DNA from: Sediminicola sp963974715
Lineage (GTDB): Bacteria > Bacteroidota > Bacteroidia > Flavobacteriales > Flavobacteriaceae
Direction of reading: 5' to 3'
Assembly: GCA_963974715.1 (NCBI GenBank)
Contig: CAXBDK010000009.1
Span: forward strand, 186,001-250,000
Length of the DNA stretch: 64,000 bases
A model generated the notes under the pieces. That model had not been told where the DNA came from. It did not search any database and worked only from the letters and a program-made list of their open reading frames with translations. Made by a program: the position numbers and the translations under genes. Position 1 is the stretch's first letter. Every line of letters begins with the position of its first letter. Of the stretch, positions 51,432-60,903 are shown piece after piece.

Positions 51432-54425
51432 ATGAAAAATAACAGACCAACACTTTTTTTTGCGGGACTATTTTATTTCCTGCTGCTTTCCCAATATCTG
51501 GCCGCCCAGGGCGGCCCCCAACAACAGTCCGTTAGCGGTACCGTAACGGACGCCCTGGGCCCGATCCCCGGGGTGCACATCCTGATCAAGGGCCAGCACA
51601 GCGGTACCTTTTCCGATCAGGACGGGCGCTACCAGCTTACCGCGGCCCCCAGCGATACGCTGGTGTTTACCTATCTGGGCCATAAGACGGTGGAACTGCC
51701 CGTGGGCGGCCATACCCAGATCAACGTACGGTTAAAAGAGGACGTGACCGCCCTACAGGAGGTGGAGGTGAACGCCGGCTACTATACCGTAACCGAGCGC
51801 GAGCGTACGGGCAACATCAGCAAGGTAACGGCGGAAGAGATCGAGCTACAGCCCATAGTGAGCCCGCTGGAGGCCCTACAGGGCCGTATGGCGGGGGTGG
51901 AAGTGGTACAGAACAACGGAATACCGGGCAATGCCCCCGTGATACGGATCCGGGGACAGAACAGCCTGCGGGACGACGGGAACTACCCCTTGTACATCAT
52001 AGACGGAATGCCCATAAACGCTACACCCATAGAGGGCGGCAACAATTTCTTCCTTGGCGGGATGGATCCTTTGAGCACCCTGAACCTATCCAATATAGAA
52101 AGCATAGAGGTCCTAAAGGATGCGGACGCCACGGCCATCTATGGGTCCCGCGGGGCCAATGGGGTGGTCCTGATCACCACCAAAAGAGGGGAGGGGCCCA
52201 ACCGGAAAACAACCGTGGAGGCCCGATGGTATTCCGGTATGGGCAAGGTGTCCCGAAAAGAAGATCTTTTGAACACGGAACAATATCTAACCATCAGAAG
52301 GGCCGCATTACGGAACGACGGGAGGGAACCGGATATATCCTCGGACTACGACCTGCTGGTATGGGACCAAAACCGCTATACGGACTGGCAGGAGGAGCTG
52401 TTCGGCCGTACTTCCAGCATTACGGACATCAATGTCTCCGCTTCGGGTGGCAACGGTACCACCTTCTTCCGTTTGGGGGGCTCCTACCACAAGGAGGGTA
52501 TCGTTTTTCCCGGGGACAACGATTACCACAAGGTAACGGCCGGGCTAAACCTTGACCATACCTCGGAAAACGAAAGGTTCCATGTGGGTTTTTCGGCCAA
52601 TTACGGACTGGACAGAAGCGATGTGCCCGCGTCCGACAATACCAGTTTTATCGGCATGGCGCTCACCCTGCCGCCCAATGCCCCCAAGTTGTACAACGAT
52701 GATGGCAGCCTGCACTGGGAGGATTGGGAATATTCGCCACAGTGGAACAATCCACTGGCAGCCGTCCTGAACAGGAATTCCTCCGATGAGGGAACCAACC
52801 TGATCGCCAATCTGGGGCTGTCCTACCAACTTTATGAGGGGCTGAAATTGAAGGCCAACCTGGGCTATACCACCCTTTCCCGGACGTACAAAGCGCTGTT
52901 TTCCAAAAATGAATACCGGCCCGAAATCAGGGAAAGCCAAAACCACAGCTCCAGGGAACGACATGCCGACCGACAATCATGGATATTGGAACCCCAATTG
53001 GAATATGGGGCCAAATTGGGAGGGGGCACCCTTGATGCCCTAGTGGGGCTCACCTTTCAGCAGAACGATACCAAAAACCTAATAGTGACGGGAGAGGGTT
53101 TTGTGTCGGAAGCCTTGATAGGCGACCTATCGGCCGCAGAGAACGTAAACGTGATCGATAACCAGATTACCAGATATAAGTACAACGCCGTGTTTGCCCG
53201 ATTGGGGTATAATTGGAAAGAAAGGTATTTTATCAACCTTACCGGAAGGAGGGACGGGTCCTCCCGTTTTGGCCCCGATAACCGGTTCGCCAATTTTTGG
53301 GCGGTGGGGACCGCTTGGATCTTTACGGAGGAAGCCTTTGTAAAGGAAAACCTGCCCTTTCTAAGTTTCGGCAAACTGAGGGGCAGTTACGGGACCACCG
53401 GAAGCGACCAGATCGGGGATTACCAGTACCTGGATGCCTACGAGGCCACCCTTGGCCCCAATGGCCTGTACCCTACACAGCTGATCAATCCCAATTATTC
53501 GTGGGAGGAGAACAAAAAACTGGAAGCGGCCATCCAATTGGGCCTTTTAAAGGACAGGATCACGTTGGGGGCCAGTTGGTACCGGAACCGATCTTCCAAC
53601 CAATTGGTGGGCTACCCGTTACCGGCCACCACGGGATTCGGTACCGTACAGGCCAACCTGCCCGCCATGGTGCAGAACACGGGGTGGGAACTGGAACTGT
53701 CCACCCTGAACGTGGCCTCAAAAAATTTTAGATGGCAGACCTTTATCAACCTTACCGTTCCCAACAATAAACTGGTCCGTTTTCCAAACCTGGACCAGAC
53801 GGCATATGCCAGTATATATAGAGTAGGAGAGCCCCTCAACATCCAATTACTGTACCAATACGATGGTGTCGATCCGATAACGGGACTATACCGTGTAACC
53901 GATGTCAACCAAGATGGGCAGTATGATCACAATGATATGGTGGTGGTCAAAAATAAGGGTAGAAACTACTTTGGCGGTATTACCAATAATTTTTCCTATA
54001 ACGGATTAAGCTTGAATTTTTTATGGGAATTTGTTGGTCAGGAATCACAAGTAAGGGACACGGGCCTACCAGGATACAAGGCCATGCAAACGGCCCAATT
54101 TTATCATGACTGGCAAAATGGAGCAAACGATGATATCCAAATGGTCTCCGAATCATTTGAAGCAAGTACGGCATATTATAATGCCTATCTGAGCGAACGT
54201 TTTTTTGGCGATTCCTCCTTTCTGAGATTGAGGACGCTGAGTTTAAGTTACGAACTGCCGCCGGCCCCCTTGCAAAAATTGGGATTGAACGGGTGCAATC
54301 TGTTCCTGCAAGGGCAAAATCTTTTTACGGTTACAAGCTATAACAGCTTGAACGTTGAAAATCCGGGCAATGCCACGATCCCGGCACTACGGACCATCAC
54401 CTTGGGAGTACAGGTCAACCTTTAA
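51432..54425 (+). CDS. SusC/RagA-type TonB-linked outer-membrane protein (no STN domain)
   Basis: Start 51432 (MKNNRPTLFFAGLFYFLLLS) opens a signal peptide, giving 997 residues. A carboxypeptidase-D-like domain (VSGTVTDALGPIPGVHILIKGQHSGTFSDQDGRYQL) leads into the plug (LQEVEVNAGYYTVTERERTGNISKVTAEEI, VIRIRGQNSLRDDGNYPLYIIDGMPI) and the barrel, ending LRTITLGVQVNL. The VNAGYYTVxxRERTG plug start is characteristic of a branch of SusC proteins often found with peptidases and redoxins. No STN, so regulation does not run through an adjacent FecR. Forms a transport pair with SusD 12 bp downstream. GC falls in the last ~600 bp of the gene. Confidence 0.95.
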   Translation: MKNNRPTLFFAGLFYFLLLSQYLAAQGGPQQQSVSGTVTDALGPIPGVHILIKGQHSGTFSDQDGRYQLTAAPSDTLVFTYLGHKTVELPVGGHTQINVRLKEDVTALQEVEVNAGYYTVTERERTGNISKVTAEEIELQPIVSPLEALQGRMAGVEVVQNNGIPGNAPVIRIRGQNSLRDDGNYPLYIIDGMPINATPIEGGNNFFLGGMDPLSTLNLSNIESIEVLKDADATAIYGSRGANGVVLITTKRGEGPNRKTTVEARWYSGMGKVSRKEDLLNTEQYLTIRRAALRNDGREPDISSDYDLLVWDQNRYTDWQEELFGRTSSITDINVSASGGNGTTFFRLGGSYHKEGIVFPGDNDYHKVTAGLNLDHTSENERFHVGFSANYGLDRSDVPASDNTSFIGMALTLPPNAPKLYNDDGSLHWEDWEYSPQWNNPLAAVLNRNSSDEGTNLIANLGLSYQLYEGLKLKANLGYTTLSRTYKALFSKNEYRPEIRESQNHSSRERHADRQSWILEPQLEYGAKLGGGTLDALVGLTFQQNDTKNLIVTGEGFVSEALIGDLSAAENVNVIDNQITRYKYNAVFARLGYNWKERYFINLTGRRDGSSRFGPDNRFANFWAVGTAWIFTEEAFVKENLPFLSFGKLRGSYGTTGSDQIGDYQYLDAYEATLGPNGLYPTQLINPNYSWEENKKLEAAIQLGLLKDRITLGASWYRNRSSNQLVGYPLPATTGFGTVQANLPAMVQNTGWELELSTLNVASKNFRWQTFINLTVPNNKLVRFPNLDQTAYASIYRVGEPLNIQLLYQYDGVDPITGLYRVTDVNQDGQYDHNDMVVVKNKGRNYFGGITNNFSYNGLSLNFLWEFVGQESQVRDTGLPGYKAMQTAQFYHDWQNGANDDIQMVSESFEASTAYYNAYLSERFFGDSSFLRLRTLSLSYELPPAPLQKLGLNGCNLFLQGQNLFTVTSYNSLNVENPGNATIPALRTITLGVQVNL

Positions 54426-54436
54426 AAACAAACATT

Positions 54437-55852
54437 ATGATACGGAACAGATATGGAATTCTTTTGATCGTTTTTGCAACCTATTTTTTGCTGCCCTCTT
54501 GTGAGGATTTTGTGGAGCTGGAACCGCCCAATTATAAAATGGTGGCACAGACGGTATTCGAGGACGATGAGACCGTCATTGCGGCCGTAACGGGAATATA
54601 CAACGAACTCTTTTCCTCGGCCAGTTTTGCGAATGGCCATATAAGCTCGGTTACGGTGCTTGCGGGAATGTCGTCGGATATTTTAGAGACCACCAGTGCT
54701 ACCGATATTCGCTATGGGCCTTTTCAACAGAACCAGATCTCACCCAGTGAGACACAGGATGCCAGTGCCAACTACGAGCTTTGGTCCAGTGCCTACAATA
54801 TTGTTTATATGGCCAATGCCATTTTGGAAGGATCAACAAATTCCGTGGACATATCCAAGGAAACCCGTACCTCGGTGGAAGGACAGGTCCTGTTCATAAG
54901 GGCCTTTACCTACTTTTATCTGGTAAACCTCTATGGCGATGTGCCGTTGATCTTGACCACCGACTATCGGCAGAACGCCATTGTACCCAGAACGGACGCT
55001 TCCAAGGTGCTGGAACGGATCAAGGCCGATCTGGATCTTGCCATAGCCCTTTTGGATCCCGTACGGGATTATACGGATATGGAACGTACGCAGGTGAACC
55101 TTTATGTGGCGCTGGCACTAAGGGCAAGGGTTTCGCTCTATGAAGAAGATTGGCAGCAAGCAGAAGAGTACAGCAGTACCGTAATAAATCAAGAAACCCA
55201 TTATGAGCTACAAATGGACTTAAATCAGGTTTTCCTAAAAAACAGTAGGGAAGCCATCTGGCAAATATCTCCCCGTCCAGAAGGATTTATTCCATTTAGT
55301 TATACCCGTGAAGGGTACTTTTTTAGAGGATTTAACAGTTCTCCAGTGAAATTGTCCGATGATTTTGTTGCGACCCTACACGTTGAGGATAAGCGCTTGG
55401 CCAGTTGGATCGATTTTAATGAGAGCAGGGGGTTTTACTATCCGCAGAAATATAAGGATGGCAGCAGTAGGGGGAACATTACGGAATATTCCATGGTACT
55501 GCGCTTGGCGGAACAATACCTGATCCGTGCCGAGGCAAGGGCGATGCAGGGGAACCTATCCGGTGCCATAGCGGATCTGGACAAAATACGGGTGCGGGCC
55601 GGACTGGCGCCCCTTGCCGATACCAATCCCGAGATGGGCCAACAGGCCCTACTGGATATGATCATGGAGGAACGAAAACAGGAATTGTTTACAGAATGGG
55701 GGCACCGATGGTTCGATCTAAAACGTACGGGCAAAGCAACGGAAGTACTTGCACCCCTTAAACCGCTATGGCAGGATACCGATGTACTTTATCCAATCCC
55801 GGGCGAAGAGCGGGCCAAAAATCCCAATATCATACAAAATGAGGGTTATTAA
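54437..55852 (+). CDS. SusD/RagB family surface lipoprotein
   Basis: 471 residues. Lipobox ends FLLPSC, then EDFVELEPPNYKMVAQTVFEDDETVIAAVTGIYNEL. SusD TPR-type helices follow (YNIVYMANAILEG, GQVLFIRAFTYFYLVNLYGDVPLI) and the standard end GHRWFDLKRTGKATEVL with LYPIPGEERAKNPNIIQNEGY. Partner lid of the SusC barrel encoded just before it. The central part (about 55140-55400) is AT-rich against GC-rich ends, a mosaic look. Confidence 0.95.
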   Translation: MIRNRYGILLIVFATYFLLPSCEDFVELEPPNYKMVAQTVFEDDETVIAAVTGIYNELFSSASFANGHISSVTVLAGMSSDILETTSATDIRYGPFQQNQISPSETQDASANYELWSSAYNIVYMANAILEGSTNSVDISKETRTSVEGQVLFIRAFTYFYLVNLYGDVPLILTTDYRQNAIVPRTDASKVLERIKADLDLAIALLDPVRDYTDMERTQVNLYVALALRARVSLYEEDWQQAEEYSSTVINQETHYELQMDLNQVFLKNSREAIWQISPRPEGFIPFSYTREGYFFRGFNSSPVKLSDDFVATLHVEDKRLASWIDFNESRGFYYPQKYKDGSSRGNITEYSMVLRLAEQYLIRAEARAMQGNLSGAIADLDKIRVRAGLAPLADTNPEMGQQALLDMIMEERKQELFTEWGHRWFDLKRTGKATEVLAPLKPLWQDTDVLYPIPGEERAKNPNIIQNEGY

Positions 55853-55914
55853 AGCTTATCGACGGCATTGTGAATTAAAATCCTGTATCCCTTTTAAAAT
55901 TCAAAAAACAAAAA

Positions 55915-58809
55915 ATGTACAGAAATATCAAAAATTGCCCTGAACCTAAATACATGCTCTTATTACTTTTTTTTGCACTTGGCATATCCACAATAAACGG
56001 TCAGCAAGGGAAAGAATTAAGATTACGTGACACCCTATTATTGGATTCTTCCATACTTTATGGGCGTTTATCCAATGGCTTTACTTATTATATAAAGGAT
56101 CTACCAAATGCCACGGAAAAAATAAACATGCGTTTTTACGTGAAAGTCGGGAATCATTATCAGAAACCGCAGCAGTTGGAATTTGCACATGCCATTGAAC
56201 ATTTGGCCTTTAAGTGCGCAAAAGATTTTCCGGTAAACCTATTGGACGATTCGGGCCTTTTGAATGGATTGGGGATGAGCAAAAAGGATCTTTATGCGCA
56301 AACGTGGAATTTTTCTACCTGGTACCGATTTGATGTCCCATCGGATCGGATCGATGCCGTGGAAAAAGGATTTCAATGGTTCGGGAATATTTCAAATTTA
56401 AATCTTACCAAAGAGGCGATAGAAAAGGAAAAGGGACCCTTACGGCAGGAACTTGTTTATAGACAGGGGAATGATCTAGAGGGATTTTTTCTACGGACAA
56501 AGTTGAACTCGCTGCTATTTCCTTGCAATAATGAATTTTCCAATTTTTTTGAACATAATAAAACGTATTCACCCGATTCCCTTAGAAGTTTTTACGAACA
56601 ATGGTACAAACCAGATAGGATGGCCGCAATTATAGTTGGCGATCTCGCAAATATAAAGGATATAGAAAATCAGGTAAAGCTGAATTTTTCTAACATTAAA
56701 GGATCTTCAACACAGGATAAATGGTCAGCCTGCAATGAAGAATATTTTTTGGCAGATAAAAATTTTGCCTCCTTGCAGCGAGATGCCGATATAAACGGTA
56801 ATAAGGAAGAGGTACAAATATTCCTGTACTGGAGAGATCCAACCACAATTAAACAACAGCATTCATGGGATGGCTTACAGAGGAATTTGATTTGGAGGAT
56901 ATTATTAAAATTAATAAACAACCGATTAAAGGAAGGTTCAAAAGCGTATGGTACGTCATTTTTCGCCTATTTTAATCAGCCGACCTATAATTTGCCCGCA
57001 TTTGAAATTGCTATTACTACAAGGATCAAACAAGAGCAGGAGGCCATTAACAAAGTCATTAAGATCTTAAGACAGTTAAAAATGTTGGGAGTCACTCAAG
57101 AAGTATGGGGAAAAATAAAAAATGAATATGCATCGATCATGGAACTGGAGGATTCTACAAAATCCGGTTACTGGTTGGAACATATTCAGGAACACTTTGT
57201 TTATGGAGAAGCGTTACCTGCCAATAAAAATGCCCATCTAAAAAAATGGTTATTACAATTGAGCTTAAAAGAATTTAATGAATATTGCAGCGAGTTTTTA
57301 GGCGGTATGCCAAATGATATAGGGATTATGGCACCTGAGGGCAAAATGTATACGGACGATCAAGTAAGGGATTGGATACAGGATGCTCTATCAAAAAAAG
57401 TAACCCGTTATAGTAGCCCTAAAGTGCCAACGGAATTACTAAATTATGAGGACCGATCCTCATTAAACAATGTAGGGTACAAGCATAAGGGCACAGACAT
57501 CTCGGGAGCGAAAGAGTTTGTGCTGAATAACGGAGTAAGAGTAATATTGGATACTTTAGCCCACAACAAAGATAGATTTTATTTACAAGGCTTTAGGCCA
57601 AAGGGAGCATCGTGCTTCGCACAAGATGATTATTTTTCGGCCATCAATGCCCCGTCCATCATCCAAAATGCCGGAGCGGGGAATTTTGATAAATTCGCGA
57701 TCGATCGTTTCCTTAAGGAGAAGGGCAAGGGATTATGGATCCGCCCCTATATTGATTATAACGAGTCCGGTATCAAGGGAAAGTCCACCGTAGCCGACAT
57801 GGAAAAGATGCTGCAATTGGTGTACCTCTATTTTGTCCAGCCCAATAAAAATGAAGAGGCTTTTAAGGACTGGCAAATGGAAGAAAGAAGTAGACACCTT
57901 AATCCATCATATGGTATCATCAATGCGGATTTCAATGTTTTAATTCGGCATTTCTTAGGAGATAGCTCCCAAGCACCAGAAGGCACCGTACGTTTAAAAG
58001 GAATAAGTCAAACGGATATGAATACGGCCTATCGCATTTACAGGGAGATATATAATAACGCTTCGGATTTTACTTTTATTTTAAGTGGCAGTTTTTCAGA
58101 AACAGAAGTATTGCCCTTACTACAAAAATATCTTGGGAATCTTCCAAGTCGTACCGATTCATTTTCTTGGAAACCTGAAAAAACAGGGAAAAAGATGCTT
58201 CCACAAGGTCCTATCCAGAAACGATTTTTTTCCCAAGAAATCGGGGCGAATTACGGGATGCAGAGTATACAGTTATATTTTAGGTATATATCAAAGGTTG
58301 ATAAACCCTTGGATTGGAAAGAACAATTGAACATTGAGGTCTTGGGTCTTTTGCTAGACTCCAAAATAAGGGAATTACGATTTTCCACAGAAGGCGGTTT
58401 GTACAACATGCAGGCACTGGGTTCTTTTAACAGAGAGTTCCTCTACTATGATGTAGGCATTTTGCTGGATGTCATCCCAAAGGAACTGGAAATGTTACGT
58501 AAAGCTTTTAAGCAGATTGTTTCCGAAATACAAAGGGAATCTTTTAGTCAGGAGCTTTTTGAGGAAGTAATGCACAGTAGGGTTCATCCAAGATATGCCT
58601 TAAGTCGGCAAGAAAATTCCGTACGAAGGGGTGAAAAATTATATGTACATTATCGCTATGATGAACCTTGGATAGACCCTGTAAAGATTGAAAAATACCT
58701 TGAAGCACTTACCCCGGGGGACATTCAGAAAGCGGCACAGAAATATTTACGGGAGGATGACCGCATGGAATTTACATTTCAGAACGGAAACAATTATTCA
58801 CAGAAATAG
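55915..58809 (+). CDS. Secreted M16 family zinc metallopeptidase
   Basis: 964 residues with an N-terminal signal segment (YMLLLLFFALGISTINGQ). The inverted zinc motif HxxEH is FAHAIEHLAF (His92, Glu95, His96) with the third ligand Glu172 in IEKEKGPLRQEL, at the canonical distance, so the N-terminal half is catalytically complete. Two further M16 halves follow (YKPDRMAAIIVGDL; FVLNNGVRVILDTLAHNKDRFYL; FTFILSGSFSETEVLPLLQKYLGNLPSR). M16 enzymes cut small unfolded peptides inside a clam-shell chamber. Immediately after SusCD (62-bp gap), it should degrade peptides in the periplasm as they are imported. AT-rich relative to the start of this locus. Confidence 0.93.
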   Translation: MYRNIKNCPEPKYMLLLLFFALGISTINGQQGKELRLRDTLLLDSSILYGRLSNGFTYYIKDLPNATEKINMRFYVKVGNHYQKPQQLEFAHAIEHLAFKCAKDFPVNLLDDSGLLNGLGMSKKDLYAQTWNFSTWYRFDVPSDRIDAVEKGFQWFGNISNLNLTKEAIEKEKGPLRQELVYRQGNDLEGFFLRTKLNSLLFPCNNEFSNFFEHNKTYSPDSLRSFYEQWYKPDRMAAIIVGDLANIKDIENQVKLNFSNIKGSSTQDKWSACNEEYFLADKNFASLQRDADINGNKEEVQIFLYWRDPTTIKQQHSWDGLQRNLIWRILLKLINNRLKEGSKAYGTSFFAYFNQPTYNLPAFEIAITTRIKQEQEAINKVIKILRQLKMLGVTQEVWGKIKNEYASIMELEDSTKSGYWLEHIQEHFVYGEALPANKNAHLKKWLLQLSLKEFNEYCSEFLGGMPNDIGIMAPEGKMYTDDQVRDWIQDALSKKVTRYSSPKVPTELLNYEDRSSLNNVGYKHKGTDISGAKEFVLNNGVRVILDTLAHNKDRFYLQGFRPKGASCFAQDDYFSAINAPSIIQNAGAGNFDKFAIDRFLKEKGKGLWIRPYIDYNESGIKGKSTVADMEKMLQLVYLYFVQPNKNEEAFKDWQMEERSRHLNPSYGIINADFNVLIRHFLGDSSQAPEGTVRLKGISQTDMNTAYRIYREIYNNASDFTFILSGSFSETEVLPLLQKYLGNLPSRTDSFSWKPEKTGKKMLPQGPIQKRFFSQEIGANYGMQSIQLYFRYISKVDKPLDWKEQLNIEVLGLLLDSKIRELRFSTEGGLYNMQALGSFNREFLYYDVGILLDVIPKELEMLRKAFKQIVSEIQRESFSQELFEEVMHSRVHPRYALSRQENSVRRGEKLYVHYRYDEPWIDPVKIEKYLEALTPGDIQKAAQKYLREDDRMEFTFQNGNNYSQK

Positions 58810-58849
58810 TTTCACTTAACATTTTCAAGATGAATATATATTATCAATA

Positions 58850-58880
58850 AAAACACCGGATAAATCAAATCCGGTGTTTT
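58850..58880. terminator. Bidirectional rho-independent terminator
   Basis: AAAACACCGGA (58850-58860) and TCCGGTGTTTT (58870-58880) form a perfect 11-bp stem with a 9-nt loop and A/T tails on both sides. It sits between the convergent ends of the M16 gene (plus) and the DUF6520 gene (minus), so it can serve both. Confidence 0.9.
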
Positions 58881-58904
58881 GTACGCTGTAATTAGCCTTA
58901 TATT

Positions 58905-59189
58905 CTAAGGTCTGGGATCGGCAATTACAACTGTAGGTGCATTACTTTTTAGAGGCGCACCAGTGTCAGGGTTATAAACTATAAACGTACCCTGCAAACC
59001 TTGAATCTGAACTCTACAATCCTGTTGAGTTTGGGAATTGCAGTTTGCGTCGACCAGATAATCTTCACCATTAATGGTTACATATCCGGCCACATAATAA
59101 TCCTCGCCTGTTGTACCTACAAAGGCAAACGACATTCCAATGGCCATTACAAAGGCCAACAACGGTAAAATCAATTTTAATTTATTCAT
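58905..59189 (-). CDS. DUF6520 family small secreted protein
   Basis: 94 residues. Signal peptide MNKLKLILPLLAFVMAIGMSFAF is typical of this family (LPxLAFVxAxGMxFAF). The mature part is small and contains two Cys near its middle (DANCNSQTQQDC), probably disulfide-bonded, and a beta-rich C-terminus (GTFIVYNPDTGAPL). In Bacteroidota these genes occur beside MauE/DoxX-type membrane proteins, as here (89-bp gap). Role unknown; a small periplasmic or surface factor made and disulfide-processed with the MauE-like protein is plausible. Confidence 0.8.
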   Translation of the reverse strand: MNKLKLILPLLAFVMAIGMSFAFVGTTGEDYYVAGYVTINGEDYLVDANCNSQTQQDCRVQIQGLQGTFIVYNPDTGAPLKSNAPTVVIADPRP

Positions 59190-59278
59190 GACTTTAAAAA
59201 TTTAAGGTTAAAAATTAACGCCCACACTTGGTGCAGGGGGCGGGCACCGCCCTGCTCTTGTCGCGCAACAAAATATTG

Positions 59279-59755
59279 TTATAGGAAGCCGTCCCGATCC
59301 AACCGGTAGCGGGACAGCTCCGTTCTTTCATTATTCTTATAGCGGTGTGCCAATCCGATCCCCACCGTGGCCAACACCAAACAGCACCCATTTAAGATCA
59401 AATGCTGTTCCCAGGACAACAGGGTGATCACGCCCCCGCAGGAACAGGGGGTATAGGGGGCAAAGAACAGGATGCCCACCGTATAGGCCGTAAAGAGCAG
59501 CAACAGCCCCAGGGCACCGTAGAGCCCCACAAGCCTGAATTTTGGAAAACAGAGCAGGAGGGCCACGATCAGTTCCGCCAAGGGAACGGCCCAAGAGGCC
59601 GGACCGGCCACCGTTCTACCGCCCATGATGGGGGAGTTAAGGATATTGGTGTAAAAGGCGTCCCCTTCCAAGAGCTTGGTAAGGGCGGCACACACAAAGA
59701 GCATGATCAAAAAAGAAACGATCCCGGTCAACAAATAAGGTCCATAGGTTTTCAT
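59279..59755 (-). CDS. MauE/DoxX-like redox-associated membrane protein
   Basis: 158 residues with four membrane helices (LLTGIVSFLIMLFVCAALTKL, VPLAELIVALLLCF, LVGLYGALGLLLLFTAYTVGILFF, LILNGCCLVLATVGIGLA). Contains TPCSCGG between helices, the Cys-x-Cys-Gly-Gly motif common in MauE-like proteins of Bacteroidota. MauE is linked to thiol-disulfide transfer in the periplasm. Followed by the DUF6520 gene on the same strand, so its small Cys-containing product may be the substrate. Confidence 0.82.
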   Translation of the reverse strand: MKTYGPYLLTGIVSFLIMLFVCAALTKLLEGDAFYTNILNSPIMGGRTVAGPASWAVPLAELIVALLLCFPKFRLVGLYGALGLLLLFTAYTVGILFFAPYTPCSCGGVITLLSWEQHLILNGCCLVLATVGIGLAHRYKNNERTELSRYRLDRDGFL

Positions 59756-60277
59756 AATATGCTTTTTTATAGGGGAGCGATAAAACGATACAGAAAATTA
59801 CTATGGAACTAAGGATAAGGACTTACCAAAATGAAAGAAAATACTGTTAAAAATGCTGCTTTTGGCCCCTTTTTTGTCGAAAAATGGTAAATCTTGCGCT
59901 AAAGCGGAGGCAAAGGGGGATTTTTATGGTGTTTTGGAAGGTGGTTTTTATCGTTTTGTGGAGGGGTGCAAATCCGCGCAAGCGGGATTAAAAGGTTAAA
60001 CCGTTATACGGTTATAAGGTTATGCTGCTATTTCCCGACCAATTTTTCGCCCAGACTTCAGACCTTATCCCATACATTGGGGAACAGCCCGACAAAAAGA
60101 TTTCTCCGTTGCTGCGCGCTGTCGAAATGACGCTTTGGACGGTTAAGGGGTTAAATGGTTATACGGTTAAATGGTTATAAGGTTATGTGGTTATAGGGTT
60201 AAAGGGAAGGATTGAATATTCATCATCCATCATTTATAATCGTTGGTTTGGCAGCTTGGTACATCAGGTCGGTAACT
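59756..60277. other. Intergenic 522 bp with degenerate GGTTATA repeats
   Basis: No gene. Two low-complexity blocks of GGTTAA/GGTTATA words occur at 59994-60027 and 60141-60202. The first ~90 bp (59756-59845) should hold the promoter of the MauE-like gene. Nothing else recognised. Confidence 0.55.
59994..60202. repeat. Degenerate short tandem repeats (GGTTATA/GGTTAAA words)
   Basis: 59994-60027 and 60141-60202 are made mainly of 8-10-bp units that begin GGTTA and vary after it (GGTTATAC, GGTTATAAG, GGTTAAATG). The blocks are separated by ~110 bp of ordinary sequence. Irregular unit length argues against slippage of a single exact unit. Confidence 0.7.
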
Positions 60278-60664
60278 TCATTTTACCACCTCGCTCACCA
60301 AGATGATGGGAACGATATTGGTGTACTTGGGAAAATCCGCCCTTATGGCATCCCGATTGGGCGCAATGGCCTCCTGATAGGCCCTTAGGTCCTTTATATA
60401 AAAGGAGCCAATGGCCATAAATGGCAATGGCGTGTCGGGAATGCCACTGGCAATGCCCTTTTCAATGGTGTATTTTTCCAGATTGTCCCCCAAAAACCCC
60501 GCTACCATGGGCATATGGGTGGACTCGTAATAATCCATGTCAAAGGTCTTGCCTTCCGCATAAGGGTACAAAATGGACACTTTGATCGATCCTTTTTTTT
60601 CTTGGGCAAAGCCTGTCAGACAGGTGGCCAAAAGCAACAATGATAAAAATAGTTTGACTTTCAT
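60278..60664 (-). CDS. Secreted EthD-family protein
   Basis: Start 60664 (MKVKLFLSLLLLATCLTGFAQ) gives 128 residues with a clear signal peptide; the longer frame to 60688 adds only eight residues. The mature protein is one EthD-type dimeric alpha+beta barrel domain: SIKVSILYPYAEGKTFDMDYYESTHMPMVAGFLGDNLEKYTIEKG, with the usual Tyr-x-x-x-His-Met-Pro. EthD proteins are accessory or reductase-like in ether and phenol degradation; a secreted version is unusual and its role is unknown. Monocistronic. Confidence 0.82.
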   Translation of the reverse strand: MKVKLFLSLLLLATCLTGFAQEKKGSIKVSILYPYAEGKTFDMDYYESTHMPMVAGFLGDNLEKYTIEKGIASGIPDTPLPFMAIGSFYIKDLRAYQEAIAPNRDAIRADFPKYTNIVPIILVSEVVK

Positions 60665-60903
60665 GATGTATTTTTTAAGGTTCAACATGGGATATAAGCG
60701 ATAAAACGTTCAATGTAAGGTCCGGTACGACAGGTTATAATTCCTGTCGACAGGTCGGGTAAATTACCAGGTGTGTCGATCACTTTTTTAATATGTCAAA
60801 ACAAGTAGAACAACGGGAACTAAAATTGTACAATTCCGACATATATCCATCAAAATGTACAAATAAAAACCCAAATTATAATTAGGTGCCGATAAATCTT
60901 AGA

